Made by a program: the position numbers and the translations under genes. Positions 15,824 through 24,585 of a stretch of 49,553 nt of DNA are shown here, piece after piece. Location: contig CANFKC010000037.1 of assembly GCA_947447265.1 (NCBI GenBank), forward strand, positions 1-49,553, in the 5' to 3' direction. The DNA comes from Chitinophagaceae bacterium (GTDB lineage Bacteria; Bacteroidota; Bacteroidia; Chitinophagales; Chitinophagaceae). The notes beneath the pieces were generated by a model. The model did no database searches and was not told where the DNA came from. It worked only from the letters and a program-made list of their open reading frames with translations. The number at the start of each line of letters is the position of its first letter. The stretch's first letter is position 1.

Positions 15824-17876
15824 TTTAATTTATCTCTTACTTATTTCGTTGTTGAGCGGCAATACTCTATTGTCGCAACAGCTACCTGCATTAATACCTT
15901 ACTATTGCGCAGGAAAGTGGGGCTATTGCGATAGCAATAAAAAAATAATACTGCACCCCAAATGGGAGGAAGCTCAGCTATTTTTAAACGGAAAGGCCAT
16001 TGTAAAAACAGCCACTGATTTTGCACTTATTGACAGCTTGGGCAACTATATTATTGCCACTGAGCGACATTGGAATGGCAAATTGAATCGCACAAACCCG
16101 TATGAAACCTTCAACTTCCACACTGATTCCGGCGGTTATGGATTGCTGAATGATGAAGGTAAGATACTTGTACAGCCATTGTATGACAATATAGCTGATC
16201 TTTTCTGTGAGCGTGGAAGTGAGGCTCGCTACAGGGCTGTTTCAATTAAAGACCAGCATGGAATAATACGTGAGGATGGAACAGAAACGATACCCTGTAT
16301 ATATGACCAACTGTATAGACAGAACAAACAGGTATATACAGGTGAAAAAAATAAAGCGAAAGATTCAACAACCTACTTTATTGTAAGCAAAGGAGTAAAG
16401 TATGGGTTGGTTGACATCAATAACAAGATTAAAATCCCCATTATTTATGACGGGCTCCGCTACGGTGCAGATATGTATGGAAGTAACGTAACTTACCCAG
16501 AGAATGATTGCCGGCTACGGGGCGTATTGAACGCATCAGATAGTGGGAGAATTGGAGCGATCACAGAAAACAATGAAGTAATTATCCCCATTATTTACGA
16601 AAGCGTTAAGCCCGGAAAATTTGCTAATCATGAAGGGTTTTATGTGGAAAAAAATGGGAAGTGGGGTTTTATTGGCTACCCGGATACCTTTAATGTTGCC
16701 ATAGCCATCGACAACTTACCCCTTGGCATTTACCCGAATCCGGATTCAACATACAGTGCTTATATTGGGGATGAAATTTCTGTTTACAGTAAAACGGGCA
16801 AATTAATCGCAAAAACGGAGTTCAACCGCATTCAATTCGATAAACATGGAAAGCCCTTTGCCTGGAAATCCACGGGTACCGATGGTATGATCCTGAAATA
16901 CATGCAGCTAAATCCTAAAACCTTTACGAGCGCAGGAAAATGGATTAGATATAGAGACACAAGCCACATAACTGATTATAAGCCATACACATTTAAATGC
17001 GGCTCTGGTGGGGAGCGATATGAACCTGTCTCGATAAAAAACAAATCAGGTAAAATTTTCAGTTTCAAAAAAGACAGTATAACTTTTTCTGTTTCGGATT
17101 ACCTTATACAAATACTAGCCCTTAAACCTTTTTATGTTGTCAAAGGCATACAGAATAACGTACCTGTTACCGCAGTTGTAGATACTGCGCTTAACTACAT
17201 TTTGCGACCACAGGGGCAATACAAAATTATCGGTGGCAGCGTTGCAGACAAACTTTTTATTGTGCAGAAAGACACCATGTATGCTGTTATCGACAGCAAC
17301 CTGCAGCTCGTTTGCCGTTTTCAGTCACTGCCAATTACTGGGGTTACCTGCAACTCCTCGGGAATACATATGCTTGCCGACCTGAGAAAAAGGCAGATTA
17401 GGGGTTTCGATCTTTCTGCAATGCAGTTTAGAGAGCTAACGGTTCTGGACAGCAACGGAACGCAACATAAGAATTTTGAGCACAAAATACTAGGAGCCTT
17501 TCCAATATTTATAGATAAAGATGGCACCCAGAACCTGGAGGGACCTAATCTTGAAGTGAGGGACAGTGCCAATAGAGTGGCAATAATGGGTATGGATGGG
17601 ACACACATTTTCCCGGAATTGGCATTCCGGCACCATATGCTTATGTCCGTTGGCCGTGGCCACTTTATCGTCGATAGCGGCAAGCTGGTTGATTCACATA
17701 ACACGCAGCTATTAACCGATTTTGTATTTGAGCGTTGCAGCAAAATATACATAGACCAACCATGGAAAGAACGGCTTTTCGCGCTGGTATGTCAAAAACC
17801 AGATCGCCAAAAAACGTACGGAATTTACATGGATGACAGAGGCACGATTTATGCGGAGATGGGTGAATGCAAATAA
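15810..17876 (+). CDS. WG-repeat protein, secreted, paralogue 1
   Basis: A 688-residue protein with a signal peptide (MAIRRLIYLLLISLL) and many WG-type beta repeats, recognised by KWGYCDSNKKIILHPKW, GYGLLNDEGKILVQPLYDNI, HGIIREDGTETIPCIYDQL, KYGLVDINNKIKIPIIYDGL and KWGFIGYPDTF. In WG proteins each unit reads roughly 'G.WG(Y/F)ID..G..VI...Y'; the repeats likely form a beta-structure for binding. No enzyme motif is visible in the C-terminal half. It is followed after 79 bp by a paralogue of 724 residues sharing start and repeat pattern; both probably sit in the periplasm or outside the cell. Function unknown. Confidence 0.85.
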   Translation: MAIRRLIYLLLISLLSGNTLLSQQLPALIPYYCAGKWGYCDSNKKIILHPKWEEAQLFLNGKAIVKTATDFALIDSLGNYIIATERHWNGKLNRTNPYETFNFHTDSGGYGLLNDEGKILVQPLYDNIADLFCERGSEARYRAVSIKDQHGIIREDGTETIPCIYDQLYRQNKQVYTGEKNKAKDSTTYFIVSKGVKYGLVDINNKIKIPIIYDGLRYGADMYGSNVTYPENDCRLRGVLNASDSGRIGAITENNEVIIPIIYESVKPGKFANHEGFYVEKNGKWGFIGYPDTFNVAIAIDNLPLGIYPNPDSTYSAYIGDEISVYSKTGKLIAKTEFNRIQFDKHGKPFAWKSTGTDGMILKYMQLNPKTFTSAGKWIRYRDTSHITDYKPYTFKCGSGGERYEPVSIKNKSGKIFSFKKDSITFSVSDYLIQILALKPFYVVKGIQNNVPVTAVVDTALNYILRPQGQYKIIGGSVADKLFIVQKDTMYAVIDSNLQLVCRFQSLPITGVTCNSSGIHMLADLRKRQIRGFDLSAMQFRELTVLDSNGTQHKNFEHKILGAFPIFIDKDGTQNLEGPNLEVRDSANRVAIMGMDGTHIFPELAFRHHMLMSVGRGHFIVDSGKLVDSHNTQLLTDFVFERCSKIYIDQPWKERLFALVCQKPDRQKTYGIYMDDRGTIYAEMGECK

Positions 17877-17932
17877 CGTACAGCAATACATATATTCACT
17901 GCAGGTATTTTGCAGCAACCCAAGTTTGATGG

Positions 17933-17969
17933 TTACCTTTACGTCTTCTTAATAGATGGCTATCAGGCG
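17933..17969 (+). repeat. Duplicated leader, copy 2
   Basis: Identical over 37 bases to 15787-15823, including the first five codons of the gene. The stretch CCCAAGTTT shortly upstream is also shared. Confidence 0.8.
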
Positions 17970-20130
17970 CTTTACATACCTATTAATCTTTCAACTGTTG
18001 AGCAGTTGCACTATCCTGTTATCGCAGCAACTACCCGCACTCATTCCCTATTGTTGTACAGGCAAGTGGGGTTATTGCGATGGCAATAAAAAGATGGTGT
18101 TGCAACCTCAATGGGATTTTGCGGAGTTATTTTACGATGGCAAAGCCAAAGTGAAAGCCAACGGCGAGTGGGCACTCATCGATACAAAAGGAAAATACAT
18201 TATTGCTCCTGAGCGACACTGGAACGGTGAGTTGAGGCATACCATGATTAATGGACGCTTTAATTTCCATACTGATTCAGGCCTCCGGGGATTTATCAAT
18301 GATGAGGGTAAAGTACTCATAGCCGCCATCTACGATAAGAATTGTGATAATATCATGATGGCAAGTGGCCGAATCAGCACCCCGCACATGACTGTGACGA
18401 GGCAGGGCAAGTTCGGCATTATTGACGAAAGTGGGCGGGAAATGATACCCTGCGTATACGACCAGCTTTCGGAACAAGGCAAATATACCTCCAGCTCAGG
18501 TAGTGGAGAGCCAAACGACTCACTAACGTATGTTATTGTGAAAAGAGATGGTAAGTATGGCCTGGTTGACACAGGGAACCGTGTAAAGATACCTATCATA
18601 TACTACCGTCTTGGCTATAAAAGTTTCACTTCGTCAAACATTGCTTTGTGGGATATAGAATGGCTACATCGGGGTCTGCTGCACGGTACCGTAGGCAATC
18701 AGCACAGTATTATCAGCGAAACCAACAAAACGCTTGTCACCTCAGAATGCGATAGTGCGGCCATGGGAAAATTCGGACAATACCTGGGAATTTACATTAA
18801 AAAGAATGGAAAATGGGGATTTATTGATACCAGCGGAACATTTAATGTTCCTTGTACCATGGATAATTTGCCCGACCAGGTTCCCTGGATATCTACTACA
18901 GTTCCCGATTCTCTATATGCTGTCCAGATATCGCTGCAAAATTCGATTTACAGCAAATCAGGCCAAGTTATAGCCAAAACAGAATTTGAGGGCATTGATT
19001 TTGATAAGAACGGTAACGCCACAGGCTGGAAAGGCTGGTTCAGGGCACCTTATGAACCAAGCTTTGCACACCTTAATCCCAGAACTTTTAAAAAGAAAGG
19101 CCGCTGGAAAAAATACAAAGCTACTCCAACGCCAGAATATGAATTTCTACCGCCTAAAAGTCCAATAACACATAGGCCAGCTCATGAAAATGTGTTAATC
19201 AATAACCAATCCGGCGAGGTAAAAACGTTTAAAAAAGACAATATTTCATTTTATGTTCGTACCTATTTTTCACAAACAACTGCCTTCAATACTTTTTACG
19301 TTGTTTTAGGGCGCTACAACGACACAGGCAAATGGCTTAATGCAGTTGTTGATACCGGCTTGAGGTATATTCTTCGGCCGCAAGCGCTGTATGATGTAAT
19401 TGGCGGCGATGTTTTTGAACATACATTTATTGTAAAGAAAGATGGGCGCTACGGTGTAGTAGACAGTAATTTGCGCATCATCTGTCCTTTTCGGCAACTG
19501 CCCATACTAGCGGTGGTGCACTATGCTTCGAAAATGTATCTTTTCGCTGAAGAGGACAAAACTGCCATAAAGGGCTTTGATTACTTTGACCTGCCCGAAA
19601 AATACATTACTGTACTGGATAGTGCAGGCACGCAAATTGAAGCGTTCAAAAACAGGATACTGGGAAGTTACCGGCAACCCCTTGGCCCCGATGGACGCAA
19701 AATGCCGTTTGTAGGTACAATGGAATATAATGAGCAAGGCAAATGGGTGCCGTCAACAAACCCTGACGTGCGCGAAAACGGCAAAAAGAAAAGTGGCTAT
19801 TGTTTTGTTGTATCCGACAGCACCAACAAAATGGCTATTTTAAGGATTGACGGAAAAAGTGTTTTCCCCGCATTGGCGTTCAGGTACGCAAAACTATCGC
19901 CACTCGGCCATGGTTATTTTATTGCTGATAGCGGTAAGTTGGTCGATACCGATAACAATCACCTTTTAAAAGGCCTCTGTTTTGAGCATTACCACGCGAC
20001 ATACGACGCTACACCCCCGAAAGACCGATTGACAAGGTTGACTTATTATATTGGCATCAATAAAGAGCCTTTCTTTATGTGTATGAGTGACAAGGGCATG
20101 ATATATGCCAATATACCTGACTGCAAATAA
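17956..20130 (+). CDS. WG-repeat protein, secreted, paralogue 2
   Basis: A 724-residue paralogue of the preceding gene: MAIRRFTYLLIFQLLSSCT signal, then the same series of WG-type units (KWGYCDGNKKMVLQPQW, RGFINDEGKVLIAAIYD, FGIIDESGREMIPCVYDQL, KYGLVDTGNRVKIPIIYYRL, KWGFIDTSGTFNVP) and the same C-terminal layout (ALAFRYAKLSPLGHGYFIADSGKLVDT versus ALAFRHHMLMSVGRGHFIVDSGKLVDS). It has an extra segment of about 30 residues near residue 610 that copy 1 lacks. The identical 37-bp leader shows tandem duplication; divergence through the body shows it is not recent. Function unknown. Confidence 0.85.
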   Translation: MAIRRFTYLLIFQLLSSCTILLSQQLPALIPYCCTGKWGYCDGNKKMVLQPQWDFAELFYDGKAKVKANGEWALIDTKGKYIIAPERHWNGELRHTMINGRFNFHTDSGLRGFINDEGKVLIAAIYDKNCDNIMMASGRISTPHMTVTRQGKFGIIDESGREMIPCVYDQLSEQGKYTSSSGSGEPNDSLTYVIVKRDGKYGLVDTGNRVKIPIIYYRLGYKSFTSSNIALWDIEWLHRGLLHGTVGNQHSIISETNKTLVTSECDSAAMGKFGQYLGIYIKKNGKWGFIDTSGTFNVPCTMDNLPDQVPWISTTVPDSLYAVQISLQNSIYSKSGQVIAKTEFEGIDFDKNGNATGWKGWFRAPYEPSFAHLNPRTFKKKGRWKKYKATPTPEYEFLPPKSPITHRPAHENVLINNQSGEVKTFKKDNISFYVRTYFSQTTAFNTFYVVLGRYNDTGKWLNAVVDTGLRYILRPQALYDVIGGDVFEHTFIVKKDGRYGVVDSNLRIICPFRQLPILAVVHYASKMYLFAEEDKTAIKGFDYFDLPEKYITVLDSAGTQIEAFKNRILGSYRQPLGPDGRKMPFVGTMEYNEQGKWVPSTNPDVRENGKKKSGYCFVVSDSTNKMAILRIDGKSVFPALAFRYAKLSPLGHGYFIADSGKLVDTDNNHLLKGLCFEHYHATYDATPPKDRLTRLTYYIGINKEPFFMCMSDKGMIYANIPDCK

Positions 20131-20216
20131 GCTGCGGGAAGGCAGGAGAACGGGAGACAAAACATTAGTAACTATTGTATACTTTTGCTACATACTTGCA
20201 CCCGTTGCTACACCCC

Positions 20217-20564
20217 ATGCCCAATAAATTAAACATACTTTTCGTTTGCACTGTAAACCGCATGAGGAGCGCGACCGCTCATTCCATATATTCGAATGAC
20301 GATCGCTTTTCAGTTTTATCGGCTGGTACCGATAAAACTGCCAACGTAGTGCTTACCGAAGAACACCTTGCATGGGCTGATGCCGTAATTGTTATGGAAA
20401 AGCACCACCGTAATTTCATACAATCCAATTTTACGAACTTCTACACCATCAAGAAGATCGTATGCCTGTACATACCCGATGAATACGATTACATGCAGCC
20501 GGAACTTGTAGTAACATTGCAGCGCAATTTTGAAAGTGTGTACGGCAGGGGCTTGCTCGGCTGA
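20217..20564 (+). CDS. Small protein-tyrosine-phosphatase-like protein
   Basis: A 115-residue protein with the low-molecular-weight phosphatase-type loop CX5R at residues 11-17 (CTVNRMR, followed by SATA), preceded by a hydrophobic strand LNILFV. It continues VLSAGTDKTANVVLTEEHLAWADAVIVME, the typical second half of the active-site region, and CLYIPDEYDYM. It fits the short predicted tyrosine phosphatases (COG4551-like), not the full LMW-PTP. I chose the ATG at 20217 because the phosphatase loop then sits near the N-terminus. A TACTTTTG at 20180-20187 is a candidate -7 element. Confidence 0.82.
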   Translation: MPNKLNILFVCTVNRMRSATAHSIYSNDDRFSVLSAGTDKTANVVLTEEHLAWADAVIVMEKHHRNFIQSNFTNFYTIKKIVCLYIPDEYDYMQPELVVTLQRNFESVYGRGLLG

Positions 20565-20601
20565 CCCTGATTTACCGGAAGTTGCTGCTTGCTGCCCCCT
20601 T

Positions 20602-21762
20602 CTACCCTTCTCTACCCTCCCGTTCCTTTATTGACTTTGTTTGCTCTTCCAGGTCGGCAAGTATGCTTTTCGTCCATATCTCGCTGCTAAACCGGCTCAC
20701 CAATTCGGTAGCATCTTCATGGCAATTGGCGATATGATTTTTTGCCATATCGTATATCTTCTTTTTTATGGTTTTTTCAACGTCGGGCAAAGCCAAACGG
20801 CCTCTGCTCGCGCCTTCAAAATTATAGTCGCCACCACCAGCCACATTTGCTACAAGCACTAAGCCCCGATATAAAAGCGCATGCGGTATTTTAGCAGTAA
20901 TGTCTCCTTTTGCCACTATATATTCTTTGCATGCCTTTCGGAGCCCTTTTATAATGCCGTTTAGCAACGCACTACCCTCCTCGGTTGGCTTCCCGTCAGC
21001 AAAGAGGTAAATATCTGGCTGAGGGTACTGCCAGTAGTTGGCATAGGTAAGGCAAACCTGGTAAACGCGACCATTTATAGGCTCGTCAACAAACAACGAA
21101 AAATAAGTATGCCCTATAGAACGTTCTGCAACCAAACTATCGAAGCAGGCCATTACTCCTTCAGGGTAATGGTAAAATCTCTGCTGGAGGTACTCCTTCA
21201 TTGTGTCCCGTACAAACAATTTACAGTTCCTGTGCAGCAACGCAAATATCGAAACTTCCTTTTCAAGGTAATCAAAAGATGGGGCGCCCTTCAATATCTT
21301 GCTATCAAGTGTAAACCTCATTGACAAAGACGTGGCTGATCCCTCGGTCAGGGGCAATTGCTGAGTTAGGTCAAGTATACCGTCTCTAAATTCAAATTGA
21401 TGTGTTACACCATTACTATTGATGGAAAGTTGGCTTTCTGTTGAGTAAACAAACGGGGCAATAAAGTACAGCCAACTCCAGGGATGCTTGACAACTTTGT
21501 CAAAATCTGAAACGCATTCCATAAGCAGATCAGGCCATTCGTAGGCTTCCACCATAACAGTGATTGTATTTGCGGCAACCATCGCTACGGTGATATTGTC
21601 TGGTGTGGTTGCGTCCGGGCTTACCAGGCATCTTAATAAGCCATGCATCATCTCTGCAATACCCTTCTGCCCAAGCCTGCCGAGATACATGCCGGGGCGC
21701 AGTCGCATTGATGCAACCACACTATCTATAATTTCTACGCTATCACCGGGTGTTCCTTCCAT
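20602..21762 (-). CDS. Stand-alone GyrB/ParE N-terminal-like protein lacking ATPase residues
   Basis: A 386-residue protein that can be followed along the N-terminal half of GyrB. RLRPGMYLG (residues 20-28) matches V(R)KRPGMYIG; residues 143-185 (ATSLSMRFTLDSKIL...FALLHRNCKLFVRD) match the GT.V.F.PD..IF...LAFLN.G..I.L.D block; residues 199-270 match the start of the transducer domain, including PTEEG; and residues 298-330 (YRGLVLVANV...YNFEGASRGRLALPDV) match REGL.AV.SV...P.FEGQTK.KL...EV. The Mg-binding Asn, the DDGRGIP motif, the GxxGxG lid and the QTK lysine are absent. There is no TOPRIM domain. It is convergent with the phosphatase gene and stands alone. Role unknown; a regulator or a remnant is possible. 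Confidence 0.72.
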   Translation of the reverse strand: MEGTPGDSVEIIDSVVASMRLRPGMYLGRLGQKGIAEMMHGLLRCLVSPDATTPDNITVAMVAANTITVMVEAYEWPDLLMECVSDFDKVVKHPWSWLYFIAPFVYSTESQLSINSNGVTHQFEFRDGILDLTQQLPLTEGSATSLSMRFTLDSKILKGAPSFDYLEKEVSIFALLHRNCKLFVRDTMKEYLQQRFYHYPEGVMACFDSLVAERSIGHTYFSLFVDEPINGRVYQVCLTYANYWQYPQPDIYLFADGKPTEEGSALLNGIIKGLRKACKEYIVAKGDITAKIPHALLYRGLVLVANVAGGGDYNFEGASRGRLALPDVEKTIKKKIYDMAKNHIANCHEDATELVSRFSSEIWTKSILADLEEQTKSIKEREGREG

Positions 21763-21958
21763 AGGCTCCTGAAAATAATAATGGCACTAATACAACATGC
21801 CACATAGCAAGATACGAATTGCCCGGTAAGAAATAACAACTGCCGCATTACATCCTAAAAACAGTTCTTCATGCGCTGTCTGTTACGTTATAACCATCTC
21901 AATTATCAACATTCCCAGAAAAATTACCCACAATTGCGCCAGTTTACAAGAGGTTCGT

Positions 21959-21966
21959 TATCTTTG
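21959..21966 (+). promoter_or_regulatory. -7 element just before the CBS transporter start
   Basis: TATCTTTG fits TAnnTTTG and ends 6 bases before the ATG at 21973; a TTG at 21934-21936 lies 22 bases upstream. If used, the transcript would be leaderless or nearly so. Confidence 0.5.
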
Positions 21967-21972
21967 GCCGAC

Positions 21973-23235
21973 ATGGATATTACTCATTTAATCTTATATA
22001 TAATTGTTTGTATCCTTTTAATAGGCTTCTTCGCAGGGTCTGAGATCGCATTTATTTCAGCCAACAAGCTCAATATCGAGCTACGTAAGAAGCAGGGTAC
22101 CTTCACCGGCAAAATTCTGGCAACGTTTATGGAGAACCCCTCCAAATTCATTGGCACAAGTCTTGTCGGGGTTAATGTGCTGCTGGTTATATATGGCTTG
22201 CTTTCGTCCCAGGTAACTGAGAAAGTATTGAAACACTACAACATAACGCTTTCAGAATACCCAAAGCTTGCTGTAGATACACTCGCTGCTACCCTCATCA
22301 TTCTCATATTTGCAGAGTTCTTACCGAAAGCAATTTTCAGGTCAAAAGCAGAAACAGTGCTTACCATCTTCAGCATACCTATGTGGTTGATGTACAAGTT
22401 GTTTTCCCCTGTATCTAAAATATTTGTTTCTATTTCAGAATTCATTTTAAAGTATCTCTTCAACGTAAAAATAAAAGAGAATAAGCAGGTATTTAACCGT
22501 GTTGATCTGGAAGTATTCGTAAAGCAAAGTATGCACGGGCACGAAAGTGAAACCAGCGAAGTAAACGCCGAACTATTTGAAAATGCGCTTTACCTGGTTA
22601 ATGTGAAGATTCGTAAGTGCATGGTTCCCCGTAACGAAGTAGAAGCCGTTGATGTGTCTATGCCAATTAAGGAAGCCACCGAAAAATTCATCAGCACCAA
22701 GCTTTCTAAAATTATAGTCTATAACGATTCTATTGACAATATTGTTGGCTACATACACCACCTTGACCTTAATCGCAAACCAAAGAACATTAAGGAAATA
22801 CTGCACACGATTACTGCAGTACCTGAGGCCATGAGTGCGGTTGACCTGATGAACAGGTTTACAAAGGAACGTAAGAGTATTGCCTGGGTTGTTGACGAGT
22901 TTGGCGGTACTGCGGGCATAGTAACCATGGAAGATGTGCTGGAAGAGATATTCGGCGACATTAATGATGAGTATGACGTTCAGGAACACGTTGAAAAGCA
23001 ATTAGCTGAGAACGAATACATCTTCTCTGGCAGGCTGGAACTTGACTATCTGAATGAAAAATACGGTTTCTCTTTCCCTACAGAACAATCAGAAACACTT
23101 TCCGGTTACATTATTTCCGGCCACGAAACCATACCAAAAATAAAGGAACAGATCATCCTGGACCAATACGAATTCGACATCCTCCTCGTTACTGATACAC
23201 GTATTGAAACGGTGAAAATGAAGGTGTTGAAATAG
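21973..23235 (+). CDS. CNNM/CorC-type membrane protein with CBS pair (hemolysin family)
   Basis: A 420-residue protein with a DUF21/CNNM membrane domain (helices at about residues 4-28, 60-80, 95-118 and 130-150), a CBS pair (RKCMVPRNEVEAVD, SKIIVYNDSIDNIVGYIHHLDL, SIAWVVDEFGGTAGIVTMEDVLEEIFGDI) and a C-terminal CorC/HlyC domain (FSGRLELDYLNEKYGF, ETLSGYIISGHETIPK). Such proteins are Mg/Co efflux or gliding-motility-associated (GldE-like) factors in Bacteroidota. The start at ATG 21973 follows from the first membrane helix. A TATCTTTG element 6 bases upstream suggests a leaderless transcript. Heptamer tracts follow directly after the stop. Confidence 0.9.
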   Translation: MDITHLILYIIVCILLIGFFAGSEIAFISANKLNIELRKKQGTFTGKILATFMENPSKFIGTSLVGVNVLLVIYGLLSSQVTEKVLKHYNITLSEYPKLAVDTLAATLIILIFAEFLPKAIFRSKAETVLTIFSIPMWLMYKLFSPVSKIFVSISEFILKYLFNVKIKENKQVFNRVDLEVFVKQSMHGHESETSEVNAELFENALYLVNVKIRKCMVPRNEVEAVDVSMPIKEATEKFISTKLSKIIVYNDSIDNIVGYIHHLDLNRKPKNIKEILHTITAVPEAMSAVDLMNRFTKERKSIAWVVDEFGGTAGIVTMEDVLEEIFGDINDEYDVQEHVEKQLAENEYIFSGRLELDYLNEKYGFSFPTEQSETLSGYIISGHETIPKIKEQIILDQYEFDILLVTDTRIETVKMKVLK

Positions 23236-23236
23236 A

Positions 23237-23400
23237 GTTGACAGTCAGCAGTAGGCAGTTGGCAGTCCCCGGTTAGTTGCAGGTAGTTGGCAGTCTCTAG
23301 TTAGTGGCGTTGGCAGCTTTATAGCTGGCATTAAGCAATGGGCAGTTGGTAGTCTACGGTTAGTTGCGTTCTGTTAGCGGCTTCCAGTTAACCTTCTCCA
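23237..23400. repeat. Heptamer tract, GTTGGCA type, degenerate
   Basis: Units of seven bases follow one another with slips: GTTGACA, GTCAGCA, GTAGGCA, GTTGGCA, GTCCCCG, GTTAGTT, later GTTGGCA, GTCTCTA, GTTAGTG and ATGGGCA, GTTGGTA, GTCTACG, GTTAGTT. The consensus GTTGGCA is the reverse complement of the units at 182-244. It begins 2 bases after the stop codon of the CBS transporter gene. Confidence 0.7.
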
Positions 23401-23440
23401 ATTTACACGCATCCTACGTCCAACAAACCAACTCCAATCA

Positions 23441-23479
23441 ATTTACAATTTATAATTTACAATTTATAATTTAGAATTG
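23441..23479. repeat. Heptamer tract, ATTTAYA type
   Basis: Five exact 7-base steps: ATTTACA, ATTTATA, ATTTACA, ATTTATA, ATTTAGA, then ATTG. It runs up to the stop codon of the EamA gene. The unit differs from that of 23237-23400 but the period is the same. Confidence 0.8.
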
Positions 23480-24415
23480 CTAATCTATTCCGCCCTTTTC
23501 TTTAATGAAGCCGGGCGATAATTGTGGTTTTAGCAGGCGGAACATTTGCAGCACCACTGACAACAAAATAAGGCCGACACCTGCAAAAAAGCCGCCGCTC
23601 AGGTCTTTGTTTTCATTATAGAGCAGGAATGCCAGCACCATACCATAAACTGGTTCCAGATTCACAGAAAGTGTCACGGTAAAAGAAGTGAGCTTTTTAA
23701 GTGCAGTAAGTGCAAGAGATTGCGACCATACTGTGCAGCAAAGACTTAGAATAACCAGCCACAACCAATCGTTTCCTACCCAAGCCGGACTCATTAAATT
23801 AGTAGTATGCGGCCAGAAGCGGGTTTGCGGAAAATTGATAAACTGCAACGGCAGCAACAGCGTTATAAATATCCAGCCACTGGCCATTTCGTAAAAGACC
23901 ATAGTGCGCGCCGGGTATTTGTTGGCGATACGTTTGTTCAGTACCGTAAAAACAGAACTTAGAATTGCTGCTATTACTCCAAACAGAATACCCAGGCCAA
24001 ATGTAACCTGGAATGAATAGATACAGTACACTCCTGCCAGCGCAAGCAAACCCAACAGTACTTCTTTATAATCGTACTTGCCCTTGTTTACGAAGGGGTC
24101 AAGTAACGATGTAAAAACACTGGCGGTTGAAAGACAAACCAGCGCAATTGTTGCATTAGCAAATTTGATGGCACCATAAAACGCTACCCAGTGCAGCATC
24201 ATTAAAAAGCCCACCAGCGAAAGCTGCAAAGTATCTTTGCGCGAAACCGGTGTCCATTGTTTGCGCCAGGTAAGTATACCTGCCATAAACACCGCGGTAA
24301 ACAACATACGATACCACACCAGCATGGGTGCATCAAGCGAAATAGCCCTGCCCAATACCCCCGTAAAGCCCCACAGCAAAACTGCCAGGTGCATTTGTAT
24401 CAATGCCTTCCTCAT
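23480..24415 (-). CDS. EamA/DMT-superfamily transporter
   Basis: A 311-residue integral membrane protein with about ten helices arranged as two EamA (DUF6) repeats. The first half has AVLLWGFTGVLGRAISLDAPMLVWYRMLFTAVF, the usual opening of metabolite exporters; the second has SVFTVLNKRIA and LSVNLEPVYGMVLAFLLYNE, the conserved EP segment of the second repeat. These proteins export amino acids, metabolites or nucleotide sugars; the substrate cannot be predicted here. Both ends of the gene are clean; heptamer tracts lie directly downstream. Confidence 0.92.
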   Translation of the reverse strand: MRKALIQMHLAVLLWGFTGVLGRAISLDAPMLVWYRMLFTAVFMAGILTWRKQWTPVSRKDTLQLSLVGFLMMLHWVAFYGAIKFANATIALVCLSTASVFTSLLDPFVNKGKYDYKEVLLGLLALAGVYCIYSFQVTFGLGILFGVIAAILSSVFTVLNKRIANKYPARTMVFYEMASGWIFITLLLPLQFINFPQTRFWPHTTNLMSPAWVGNDWLWLVILSLCCTVWSQSLALTALKKLTSFTVTLSVNLEPVYGMVLAFLLYNENKDLSGGFFAGVGLILLSVVLQMFRLLKPQLSPGFIKEKGGID

Positions 24416-24571
24416 AATTTAAAACGCTGTAAAAATAGGCTAAACAATTACTTAATGCAATTGCAACTGATTAAACATTATTTTGGTAGCCGTAAAGCAC
24501 GCTATATCAGCGAACAATAAATGTTTCATTTCCGCAGAAACTATGCCGCTGATGCTATAACTTTATTTTAC

Positions 24572-24579
24572 TAAATTTG
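24572..24579 (+). promoter_or_regulatory. -7 element just before the ureohydrolase start
   Basis: TAAATTTG fits TAnnTTTG and ends 6 bases before the ATG at 24586, implying a leaderless or very short leader. No clear -33 TTG is at the usual distance. Confidence 0.45.
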
Positions 24580-24585
24580 ACTACT

